Assembly (NCBI GenBank): GCA_951802195.1
Contig: OX637625.1
Location: forward strand, 1,302,001-1,366,000
Source: Tausonia pullulans
Taxonomy: Eukaryota > Basidiomycota > Tremellomycetes > Cystofilobasidiales > Mrakiaceae
Length of the DNA: 64,000 nucleotides
Reading direction: 5' to 3'
In this document: positions 35,116 through 45,333 of the stretch, one piece after another
Layout of the letters: each line of letters begins with the position of its first letter
How positions within the stretch are numbered: position 1 is the stretch's first letter
Position numbers and translations under genes: made by a program
The notes under the pieces: model-generated
Told to the model about the DNA's origin: nothing
Database searches by the model: none
What the model saw: the letters and a program-made list of their open reading frames with translations, nothing else

Positions 35116-36748
35116 ATGAGCGTCGTCACCCCGCCTCGAAAGCCCGCCAATGGAGGCGGCCCTCGCCGGATCCAAATGACCCGCGCCGAGAAGCAAGCGA
35201 TCCTCGACAACTTCGACCTGGAGGGTACGCGCCCTTCCCCGCGTCCCAGCCTCCCTCTCCCTTCTCGCTGACCCCCCCCCATCCGGATTGACAGTTGCCC
35301 ACCGCCTCTCTAACCTCCGCATGCTCAATGAGACGCTTCTTCGCTCCTTCCTCGCCCGACAAGAGACGGAGATCTCGCGGATCCCACTAGAGTTGCGCCG
35401 GATGCCCGTCCGCGAGCTGGGGGAAAAATGGTCCGGAGGGTTGAAGGGCGTCGTCGAGGGGCTGGCGAGGGGGAGGGTCGTAGAGGAGCAGCAGGAGCAG
35501 GAGCAGCAGGAGGAAGAGGAAGGGGAACCGAGAGGGAAGGCCGCAGCGAAGCGGTACGTTCGCCCGCGTCGTTCTCGTCGCGTCGAACGAATCGCCTGGG
35601 CCGCTCTGCGAAGGCTGACGGGACACGTGGAACTCTCATCCCCTCTCCTACAGCAAACGACCGACGACGGCTAGCCAGCTGAGCACATCCACCCAGGATC
35701 GCGGGGGCAAGACGGGTAAGTCCCCCATCTGGCTTCACAACGCGTCTGTCTCTCTCGACGCGGCGGACTTCCGCTGACGCGTTATTTCTCTCTCACACTC
35801 TTTCTTACGCACCGCCGATACAGCTCGGACGAACTCTCAGGAAGCTACCACCATCGCCCACGGCGGCTCCTCCCGTCCGCGAAAGAAGCCCACCACCAGC
35901 ACCACCTCCACCACCACGACGATCAACCCGGACAAGCCCCTCCCCCAAGAGCCCACCACCATCACGCCCTCCTCCTCATCCACCACGGGCGTTCCACCTA
36001 CCTCTGCCTTCTCTTTCCTCCCACCTCAGACCCCCAGCTCCGTCTTGTCGCTCAAGGGCGTCCCTCGCCGACCGAGGCGGAATGAGTCAATCGCGCTCAG
36101 CACGAATGGCTCGCCTCTGATCATAGATGCGGGGGCTGTAAGGCGGCGCGGCGGTGGACATGGCGAGGGAGAGGAGGATGAGGACGGGGAAGAAGGGGAG
36201 GGAACGGGAGGGGAGGATGACGAGGAAGGGGAGGAGGTCGTGTTGGATGAGGAGGCGCTGATGCGGAGGTTGGAGGCCGCTGAGAAGGAAAAAGCCTCGA
36301 CGGAAGAAGGGGGATCATCAACGGACAAGACGCCAGCGAGAAAAGCGAAGACTGGATCAATCAAGGTACGTGTCATCCTTCTTGCTTGTTCTGACTTTCC
36401 CACCTTTGACTTCTCTTGTACTCCTCACAGCACGCCCGAACATCCTCCATTCAGCTCTCCGCCTCTAATCCCGACCTCCGCGGCGCCGTTGGGTCGTCCT
36501 CCGTCGTCCTCCAATCCCCCTCCCAACTCCAACTCGACATGTCCATCCCGCTCGCCAACGGCCTCACCCTCACCTTCAACGCCCTCTCCGATAGCCCTTC
36601 CAAGATCGACGCCGTCCTTCTCGGTGGTGGAGACGGCGGGTCGGGTGTCCCGCTTGTCGATGAGGAGGAGAGGGCTAGGATCAAGAGCGAGCTGGCGAGG
36701 AGGGTTCGTGCTGTTGGAGAGCGGTTGGGCAAGTGGAAACTGTCGTGA
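35116..36748 (+). CDS. Borealin-like subunit of the chromosomal passenger complex
   Basis: Five exons join in frame: 35116-35224, 35295-35553, 35654-35715, 35824-36365 and 36431-36748, giving 429 residues. The N-terminal third carries the Nbl1/borealin N-terminal helix: MTRAEKQAILDNFDLEVAHR, LSNLRMLNETLLRSFLARQE and ISRIPLELRRMPVRELGEKW. In the family this helix bundles with INCENP and survivin and directs Aurora B to centromeres. A long Ser/Thr/Pro and acidic linker follows (RPRKKPTTSTTS, a Glu/Gly-rich run). The C-terminus, MSIPLANGLTLTFNALSD and ARIKSELARRVRAVGERLGK, resembles the borealin C-terminal dimerisation region. The start is the first ATG of the frame; an earlier non-ATG opening is less likely. 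Yeast Nbl1 is much shorter. Confidence 0.78.
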
Positions 36749-36936
36749 ACGGGCTGCTCGTTCCTGTTACGCTCTCTTGTTCTTCGTTTTCTCTTTTTCT
36801 TTTTTTTTCCGTTTCGAATCGACCGACAGATTGGATTCTTGTCCCATGTCTTATATATATTCTCATCTTTCTTCTTCTGATTTCTTCGTCTCCCCTGGCG
36901 ATCACCATGCCATTCTAGTCCGCCTTCATCCATCCA

Positions 36937-38706
36937 TCACCGCTGAGGTGACTGTGGCGCCTGCTCGACCTCCTCTTCCTCCTCCTCGTTGTTGGTATCC
37001 CTTCGACCATCGAGCGCCGTCAGACGCCGACCCTCCTCCTCGTAGGCAGCGGCATCCTCGTCGTTGGGCGGCTTGGCGCCGTAGATGATGCGTTGGGCGA
37101 TGATGACTGAAGGCCAGAGTTGACGACGTCAGCAGGAAGCGCGTTTTCGGAGAAAGGAGGAGGGGAGGATGCGGACTTGAGTCAATGGAGACAGTGATGG
37201 CACTGCGAGAGAAGGGCGAGAGGCATCAGTCGACGTAAAGAGAGAGAGCCCAAGAAGGCAGGTCAAGACGTACCCGCAAATGGTGAACTGTTTCGGGGAT
37301 CCCTTGAGTACTGGAGCGGACGGATCATCAGCGTGGGCAGTCTTTTGAGTGAGGGGGAGCAGCTCCCTTTCGACTCACGGAAATAGATGGTTTTGAAGAC
37401 ATCTCCGATGAACCAGCCTGAGTGTGCGCGCAGTTCAGTCTCGGTTGTCGCTTACTCAGAGCGAGAGCTTGCGGACAGACCAGCGAGCGTGGAGATTTGG
37501 AGACCGTAGCATGACTTGCGCTTGAAGTTGGAGATCGCTTGAGGCGTCGGGAGCTGCGACTCGATACCAAGGGCTGGGTGCCGTTGCCCTTGATTAGTCA
37601 CTAGGAACAAGAGATGAGAGAGGTCTCAAAACGCACCAACAAAGCCGAGGGCATCGATGAACCAGCTGTAGGATCCCAGGATTAGGTACGCTGTGCATAG
37701 TAAGACGATCAGGCCGGCCAGAAACTCGATGTATTGCCCGTATGCGGGCCTGTTTCTCGTAATCAGGGAAATCAGCGCGTCATTGTTTGATCAAGAAGAT
37801 AGACTGAAGGAACTCACCACTGCCAAAAGTTCAACGGTCGCTTGGAAGGCTTCTCTCCGCCGTCGGCGGGGTCTTTGCGGTACTTGAGGAGGAGATAGAG
37901 GAGGGCGAGCATTGCAACGATGAGGAAGAGGGACTGGAAGAGGAGCGCTGTGGGTTCACGATGGAGAGGGACCAGTCAAGGGCGATCGGTGGAGAAAAAT
38001 GGCAAGTTGGAAAAGAACCTACGGAGCTCAAATCGACTGCCTAGAGGCCGGGAGTTAAGACGGCAAGGTGAATCAATCAGTACCTTGCGCGAATGATGAG
38101 GCCCGAGCCTCGGTCAAGGCCGCGTCTCCCTCGCCAGAGCTGTCATGCTCCATCTCTCCACTGCCACTCCCCCCTCCCTCTCCATGATACCTGAACTCAC
38201 CAAGCCAGAAGACGCAGCGCATAATGTTGGCGACGAGCAGGACGGCACAGACGTCCATCGAGAAACCAGTCGAGTCCTGCTTCTTGACAATCGACCACGC
38301 TCTAGGAGCACAGCGGCGTGTTAGCCAGTCTTGATCGGCATGTGAACAGTAGCTAAGGGCGCTATGAGATCTCACTGGTCGGCGTAGATTAGGGGCGGGC
38401 CGATGGCTGGTTTGAGTGGCGAGAGACGCGTAGGAGAGGAAGGTGGAGTGAGGCGACGAGAGAACAACCGCGTAAGAGACCGAGTCAGAGGTCTAGCCAA
38501 TCAAGCAAGACTGTAGCAAGCCAACTGACCCATGCCGACGCCGCTGAGAGCGGGAAGCATACACGAGCACGAGGCGGACAGTGAGACGAAGGGAAGAGTC
38601 GTATCGAGAAGCAAAGGGTCAGATTGCCCGATCGTAGAGCCTCGCTTCCTTCAGGGACCCCCTTGCAAGTAGGAACGAACGTTGCTATGCTAAGAAAGTT
38701 CCCCAT
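36937..38706 (-). CDS. PQ-loop membrane protein, ANY1/SLC66A2-like
   Basis: A multi-span membrane protein with two PQ-loop repeats. The short first exon encodes MGNFLSIAT. The joined sequence reads GVGMAIGPPLIYADQAWSIV, then KKQDSTGFSMDVCAVLLVAN and IMRCVFWLG, the first PQ-loop region as in ANY1/SLC66A2. Middle blocks include LFLIVAMLALLYLLLKYRKD and YIEFLAGLIVLLCIAYLILG. The second PQ loop contains SNFKRKSCYGLQISTLAGWF and IGDVFKTIYFLLKG. The C-terminus is acidic and soluble and ends EEEVEQAPQSPQR. ANY1 opposes phospholipid flippases in yeast, and human SLC66A2 is an endosomal/Golgi relative, so an endomembrane lipid role is likely. Many small introns separate the segments; a few internal exon ends are approximate. 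Confidence 0.75.
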
Positions 38707-39022
38707 GTCGTATGAGACCGCGATGGTGGGGGAGACGCGCGTGCTGTGGTTGGTGGTGGTGAGGGGCAAGGTCCCGACATCGGGGAAGCGCGACCTGTGA
38801 AGGTCCCGCGGTCACCAAGGGTAGAGGTCGGTTGAGGGCAGCTCAGGGATTCGCTGGTAGGCTTGCTGATTTATGAGCGTTCCCTTCACAGACATTTATG
38901 GGCTGAAGTAGACGGGAGCGATTGGCCTTAGGGCTAGCGGGGAAAGCATAAAGACGCAGCGGACATTGAAACCGGCGCATCACCAAAGCATACAAATCGC
39001 CTCGCACTGCAGATCTCCCCCA
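38707..39022. promoter_or_regulatory. Intergenic region between the triphosphatase and PQ-loop genes
   Basis: About 316 bp between tandem minus-strand genes. No gene or clear regulatory site is seen. Confidence 0.4.
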
Positions 39023-40509
39023 TTATTCTGCATTCTTGACCAGCATTCGAACTGTGTTGAGCAGGACGGAGAGGAGCTTGTCGTACGTATTGTCCTGATC
39101 CGTCGCGAACGCCGCCGCCTCATCGAGGTACAGCGGGACGTTGAGGACCTCGACCTCGAGCTCGTGACTCATCGTGCCGTTCTGACAGAGCGTTCAAAAA
39201 ACAGATGTTCCTCAGTGACAGCTAGTGAGGACGATCAGTAAACGGAAGACCCACCTCCAACGCTACCTGAGTCAGATCGACCTGGACCTCCTGGTGTTTG
39301 TAGCTCATGCGGTCCTTCCGACGCAGACCCTCCTCCTTGCCGTCCGGCATGGCCACTGAGTAGTAGAACAACGTATAGAAGTGAGAGGCAGTGGATCAGT
39401 CAGATTGCTCGAGAGCGCGCCGCCGTCCACCGAACAGTGCTCACTCGGTATTTCCTCGCTAATGCTGAGTCGATAGTCAAATCGCCGCATCGGACAGTAG
39501 ACGTTGAGGTCCGCTAGCCGCCGCTTCTCGACGATGTCGACGATTTGACCCGTCTTTTTGTTGCGCCGAATCCGGACCTTGCGGTTGCCTGCTCCGGGGA
39601 GGGCGACGAAGGTATCCAACTCGTGGAGGTGCGTATAGGCGATGGGGTGAGGAGACTGTTGGGAAGCCGTGAAGGCTGGATTGAGGATCTGGTGGTTGAA
39701 GTGGCGGTGGGTGCCCTGGGGGGAGAGGGAGCCAGGCGAGTTCGCCGCCGTTAGTCCATGTGACACGACTCGTATGACACCTCGAAAGCATCTGTTAACC
39801 AACCTGGGACATGTCGGAGTCAAAGACATAGAGGAAAGGGGGGTTTGAGGGCCAGATGGCTGAGGAGAGCCGCACGGCAGACGTGAGTGGTGTTCTCTCA
39901 GGGGCGTAGGCACGCACGCGCGACTCACCGGTTTCTGTTCGAACTGGTAGCTTGATCCTTCGGCCAGAGTTCCGATCCTTGATCGTTCCAATCTTTGCCT
40001 CGATCTAGAGCGAGAACACGAAGGGAAGCTCGCGTTAGGAAGACGCGTTCGGCGGAGAGAGAGCGCGTCCTCGACGATGCGTTTTCTAACCCAGTCACAC
40101 ACACGTCTGTCGCCCTTGAGGACAGAGATTAAAGCGGATAGATACGGACCTCTATGTGCTCCTTATGAACAATGTTCTTGGTCGTTTCGTAGATCCAGTC
40201 CCCGACGCAGCGCGTGAACTCGTCATACGGCTCGACGCCGAAGAAGCTCGGCTGGAGGACTGGCATTGGCAGGTACTCCTGGTACTGGTCCCCATACGTA
40301 TCGTGCTGGTCTTGCATAGCAGGCGAAGGTCTTCCGCGCTGTTGCTGATCATGGGAGGGTGAGGACGTGTCGCCGGGGGAGAGCTGGTAGCCATTGGTAG
40401 ACTCTTCCTCGTCGGGGGGGCTGTGCTGGCGAGGGCGCACGCGTCGGGCATCCTGGTCGGATGCTGGCGAAGACGAGCCGGCAGACGGAGGGTCTGGGCG
40501 GACGGGCAT
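39023..40509 (-). CDS. CET1: mRNA 5'-triphosphatase (capping enzyme beta subunit, Cet1 type)
   Basis: The enzyme removes the gamma phosphate of nascent mRNA 5' ends, the first step of cap formation, in the nucleus. The protein begins MPVRPDPPSAGSSSPASD, a disordered leader. The tunnel-fold domain follows: VGDWIYETTKNIVHKEH, then IEIEAKIGTIKDRNSGRR, containing the metal-binding Glu pair of the family. Later come RHFNHQILN, RNKKTGQIVDIVEKRRLADL and VYCPMRRFDYRLSISEE. The C-terminal strand HELEVEVLNVPLY carries the second set of metal-binding Glu residues. Six exons are supported and the joins keep frame. The last segment ends LLNTVRMLVKNAE. It is divergent from MAK16 with 702 bp between starts. 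Confidence 0.9.
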
Positions 40510-41211
40510 GGATTTGCGGACGAGGAGGACGAAAAGGGAGGGAAGCCAATGATGGTCGAAATCGGTTTGCGGTCAAAGCCGGTTGGTCGAAAGAGTGTGA
40601 AGGCGAAGTCGCGACGCGACGATCCCACCGTCGTCAATGCGTTGCGATGAGAGGCCATCAGTCTTGGACTAAAGTCAAGAGCAGTTGGGAACGGAGTTGA
40701 AGAAGAACAACGTAGGTGTAGAGCCATGCCTCTGAACAGCAAATGCCACTGCAGCTGCTGGGGCAACTCTGAGAACGGTTGGCGCCAACTTCCGCCTCTA
40801 ACAGGCCCTCGGATTTGCTTAGGATACTCATCTCACATCGTGCCTGCTGCGAGAGAGATCCCGAGATGGTGGTTGACACAGAAAGACAGAGAGTCTGGAC
40901 GCGTGAAGGGCCGTGCGTTGAACGCTCGAAATTCGCGGAGGAGACCAGGTTCTCTCACCGTTCCTTCTCCCCTTCTCCTTGACTTCCACCCACCTCGCCT
41001 CCCGAGCTCCCCTCTCGCGGACCCTCTCAGCTCGACTCTCTTCACTCGTCGCCAGCTTGCAGCTCGTGAACCCTCGCCGCGCTCGCTTTCTCCCAGCCAG
41101 CACTTCTACGACCGCCGCCGTCGTCGCTCTCCCCCTCACGCTCACGCGACTCACCACTCCCGACCGGTTCCACCTCGTTGCCGCCCTCGTTTCTCTACAC
41201 ACGCGCCCATC
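40510..41211. promoter_or_regulatory. Divergent promoter region, CET1/MAK16
   Basis: About 700 bp between two divergent starts. The MAK16 side is rich in cct/ctc pyrimidine blocks. No gene is supported, although long plus-strand open frames run through it because of the base composition. Confidence 0.45.
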
Positions 41212-42621
41212 ATGCAGTCCGACGACGTCATTTGGTCGGTTATCAACGCCCAGTTCTGCTCGTACAAAGTCAAGTTCGTGGCGCGCTCTTTCCATGGCCG
41301 ACTCCGCCCTCCGCCGCGCCTCGACAGCCAAACTGACGTTCCCATCGACCCTCCCTTACGACAGGACAAACACCCAAAACTTCTGCCGGAACGAGTACAA
41401 CGTTACGGGACTCTGCAACCGGCAGTCCTGCCCGCTTGCCAACTCGCGGTACGCGACCGTCCGTGAGAAGGAGGGTGAGTCGCTGGACCGACCAGTCTTT
41501 GACGTTCGAATTCTGCTAGGAGAAAGGACGCGCTCTGACCTATCTTTTGGTCTCCCTTTTGTTGTCCGACAGGTGTCAGTTACCTTTACCTCAAGACGAT
41601 CGAGCGGGCTCACTCTCCTGCTAAGATGTGGGAGCGCGTCCGGCTCTCGAACAACTACGCCAAGGCCATCGAGCAGGTCCGTCGGACCAGAGCGCGCGCG
41701 CCTGTCCCTGTCTCTCTACGTTTTGGGCGCTGACGTCCAATCTACCCCAGATCGACAAGGAACTCATTTACTGGCCCAACTTTACCATCCACAAGTGCAA
41801 GCAGAGGGTCACTAAGATCACGCAGTACCTCATCAAAATGCGCAAGCTCATGACGACGCAGCAGTGAGTTTCAAACGAACCCTCTCCCCCTCCCAACCTT
41901 CTCTGCTCTCCCTTCTCTTTCCGCTCGACTGACATCTCTCCCTCTCCTCAGACCCACGCTCGTTGGAATCAAGAAGAAGCTTGACCGACGAGACCGCGCG
42001 CGGGAGACCAAGGCTCTTTCGGCCGCCAAGCTTGAGCGATCCATCGAGGCCGAGCTTCTCTCCCGACTCAAGTCCAAGGCGTACGGCGACGCCCCGCTCA
42101 ACGTCAACGAGGACGTCTGGCGGGCAGTCCTTGAGCGGGAGCGTCTTGGCGATGGAGAGGACATGGAGGAGCTTGAGGATGAGGACTCCGGCGATGAGGA
42201 TGAGCTTGAGGAGGAGGACGACGAGGGTGGGGACAGGGAATTCGTTGAGGCGGACAGCGATCTCGAGGACGAGATGAGCGACATGGAGGACTGGAGCGGA
42301 GACGACGACGAGGAGGTGAGTTGTGATCGTCGTGTATCTCGTTCTTCATCTTGCATGACGCTGATCTTCACCCTGCCCTCTCTGCAGTACGACTCCGACG
42401 AGGACGACGAGGAGCAGCCTTCCGACTCGGAGAACTCCGAGGGTGACGACGACGAGCCCTCAGTATCCGACCCGAAGGGCAAACGGAAGGCGGCTCCGCA
42501 GAAGCCAGCCGCTCAGCCGCCAAAGAAGGCCAAGAAGATCGGTGGATCGGGCCCGAGGGTCGAGATCGAGTACGAGCAAGAGACGGAGCCGTTGTCGAAG
42601 GACATGCTTGCCAACTGGTAG
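41212..42621 (+). CDS. MAK16: Mak16, 60S ribosome biogenesis factor
   Basis: A nucleolar factor for maturation of the large-subunit rRNA. Six exons join in frame: 41212-41273, 41365-41474, 41573-41676, 41751-41863, 41952-42315 and 42388-42621, giving 328 residues. The highly conserved N-terminus is [20 protein letters not shown], then [55 protein letters not shown] and [32 protein letters not shown] follows. The four Cys (CX9-10CX5CX4C-like spacing) of the putative zinc site are present. The C-terminal half is a long acidic tail with a basic [12 protein letters not shown] segment and a conserved-looking end (KDMLANW). Confidence 0.97.
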
Positions 42622-43019
42622 AGGGGAAGAGCGAGCGGTGGCGGTCGAGAGAGGAGAGGGCCTTGACGATCATGCCTTTAACGATTCGCAGTTCAGACGG
42701 GGGGCAGAGCGGAATCTTCCGCCAGAGAGACTGAGACAGGCAGAGGACGAAGTGTAATGGCATCGAACAAAATATCAAGTGATGAAAGCTAGCAAGTACG
42801 GAGGGAAGAGGAGAACGATAAAAAGGATAGAAAACTAAGCTACTCATACAATCTGAAAAGCAAGGGCCGGAGGGAAGGAAATACAGCGGAGCGCGCGCTT
42901 CTGGAGCGCGGCTGGAAGATGAGGGGAGAGAAGGTGTTGAGTGGACGATCTATCTACCGGAGAAAGATGACGGACGACCGGGGCCCTGTCGTGGCCAATC
43001 GACGACAAAGGGAGGGTCT
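42622..43019. other. Convergent intergenic region
   Basis: About 400 bp between convergent genes, holding both 3' ends. No gene is seen. Confidence 0.4.
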
Positions 43020-43535
43020 CTACTTCTTCGCAAGCCGGCGCTTTCCGCCCTTCGATACGCGCGTCTCCGCAAGCTCCTCCGTCGCCGCGATCTTAAGATC
43101 AAGCGGCATGAGAGATCCCATTGATCCGGAGGTAGTAAGGAAGGGCGTGAGACGCTTCCGGACGGTCGGGTGATTAAGATTGTCGTCGGGCATGGTCAAG
43201 TCGGCGCTCGAGCTGGAGGGCGTGTAAAGGAAGGGATCGAGCCGCTTCTCCGTCGACGGCTTGGCAATCACGTATCCGATCGAGCCGTCTGCAAGCTGTG
43301 AGGGTCATGGTGAGACTCGGCGGGGACAGGAGGGGACAAGGCGAGGGTGAGAACATACAGCCGTGGCTTTCGCTTCGTCGTTCAAGAGGACCGTTGCCGT
43401 TGGGACCCAGCCCTGATCGGCAACGAAGGTGCCTTGGATAAGCTCATATGCGCGCTTGACATCGTGGATGGGGGCAGCGTTCGTAACGGCAGGGATGAGG
43501 GCGAGGAGGGTGCCGAAGAGGAGAGAGGTGCGCAT
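43020..43535 (-). CDS. Small secreted protein with repeated dibasic-flanked cores
   Basis: Two exons, 43535-43359 and 43295-43020, give 150 residues; phase is kept. I do not recognise the family. The N-terminus MRTSLLFGTLLALIPAVTNA is a clear signal peptide with likely cleavage after residue 20. There is no Cys, no TM segment and no GPI-type tail. Dibasic sites occur at 27-28 (VKR), 76-77 (EKR), 106-107 (RKR) and 144-146 (KRR). Two of them are followed by near-identical cores: LDPFLYT at 78-84 and LTPFLTT at 108-114. A signal peptide plus Kex2-like sites before repeated short cores is the layout of fungal Kex2-processed repeat proteins and pheromone precursors. No CAAX end is present. The call is an inference from layout alone. 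Confidence 0.7.
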
Positions 43536-45333
43536 AGTGTTGAGTGAAGATCGATTGGTCAGGGGCAGGGAAGGAGGGCTCGAGTGGTGGGTTGCAGAGA
43601 GGTGTGCTTCAGTCGCTCAGCGATGAAGGTTGATTAGGGGAGGGGGGGAGGAGAGAGAGAGGGGGGGGGGGGGGGGGAGGGGGGGGGGAGGGATGGTGGA
43701 GAAGTTTGTTGTTGGGATGCAAACAGGACGAAACGGCCAGGTGGACGAAGACAGGCAGGCAGGCTTAGAGCCTAGGAGCGAGTCTCACCGGAAACGGATA
43801 GTGTCGGCTTCCCCGCAACTGCGCGTCACGACCTCTCAGCCACCTTTGCAGATTTCGGGGCCTGAGACCTCATAGCAGCATAAGACCGGCGAGCTTTTGT
43901 CATGCTATTGAATCACCCGCGACTAGTCTTCAAACAGCCCAGGACGAAGCCTCACTAGTCTCAGCCCCTTCCACGCCCCACCTTCTATTCGGCAAGATAT
44001 GATTCCTCCTTCGCACTACCCAAGACTGACTGATCTGCTCGACCTCTCTCTGACAAGGGGTAACTCCCACCTCCGCCTCCTCTGTCTTCTCACTGCGGTC
44101 AGCCGGTGCCCTACCGAGATCTCAGCCTCCGCCAAAACGCCGGCTGCAGTTTTCCTCCTCAATGCCGCCCGTTTACTGACATCGTCCATGGTGGGATTGA
44201 GAGCGGGGAGAGGCTGGAAACCTGCTAGAGTATCGGTCCCGTCATACTGCTGGAGTGAAGGGGTGCAGGATCCGGCGACCGATGCCGCCACCTCCAAGGC
44301 TTGTCGGCGTCACCGGGGAAGCGAGCCATGTCGGACGAGATCGAGCTGACCGCGGGAAGAAGAGGAGGGGAGGTATGCCAGCCACGCGGTTGGCAGTAAT
44401 GGAGGTGGAGGGCCTCGTCGGAGGTTGACGACGGACGGCCCTGAGTACGAGCACATGGTAGTTGAGACAGCTATTGGTCTCCCTAGTCAAGGGTTTAGCG
44501 ACACTTATGGTTGAGAGGTGTAGGAGGTGCTGCAAAGGCGGGGTAGAAGGCAGATGAAAGAGGAAGTCGATGAGGTTGAGGCGGAGATGGAGGAAGCTCG
44601 TGGGGGTATTCGCGACGGCAGCCAAAGAAGAGAAACCCCTGGCTGAGCGACCCGAAGGGACAGGGCCGTATTATAAGAGATGAATGGGACCGGGACGACA
44701 GAAGCGATCTATTTGAGAAGAAAAGAAATCCGACGGAGGCGAAACCCGCGAGCGATGACGCGATGGGCGCCGAGCAGGGCAGAGGAGGAGTGATTTTCGA
44801 GCTCCTGACCCTGAACGGCTTGGAAGAATTGCAAAACTTTCGGGCTTAGGAACGACAAGGCCAGCAATGGTGGCGAGGAATGAAGGATAGCGTCGCATCT
44901 GTCATTGTCGTCGCCGAAGGCAGATGCAGCCGGTCCAGCGGCGCTAGCGGTCAGGTCGAGAGAAGTAGGAAGAGGAGCTTGAGCTTGATGGTCCATGGGT
45001 GGCCCAATTTCGTTGCGGTTGGCAGCTCATTGTGGTGAATGATGCTGGCGAGGGAAGTAAGAAGACCGACCCCCTCGACGAACGAGCGCAGCTTGGAAAA
45101 CGCGGTGCTGCGGTCTCGCACAGCTTACCGTTCTCGACCGATGAAAGACCAAAGAGAGGACAACATGAGGTCATTAAAAGACTAGCAAGAGAAGGGAGAA
45201 TAGATAACAAGGAAGAGAGGAGGAGATGAGATCCATTGACGGTGGGAACGAGAAGAGTGAGACGGAAAAATGAGGTCCATCCGAGACAGAGACAAACGGG
45301 AAAGTATGAAGTGACAAGATTACATTAAAGCAT
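43536..45333. other. 1.8-kb region without a supported gene
   Basis: It holds the promoter of the secreted-protein gene and a long tract toward the next stop at 45334. A poly-G block lies at 43637-43692. Minus-strand frames between about 44016 and 44996 look partly protein-like (for example DDVSKRAALRRKTAAGVLAE), but I could not join them with convincing splice sites. This may be an unrecognised gene or chance. Confidence 0.35.
43637..43692. repeat. Poly-G-rich tract
   Basis: Runs of 4, 7, 17 and 8 or more G separated by single A or GA steps. The tract is about 100 bp upstream of the secreted-protein start codon. It could form a G-quadruplex; the length may be inexact. Confidence 0.85.

Noticed and set aside
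40726-41466. 246-codon plus-strand frame running from the CET1 upstream region into MAK16
   Set aside because: Only the part from 41212 is coding; the rest is promoter and leader that happens to be open.
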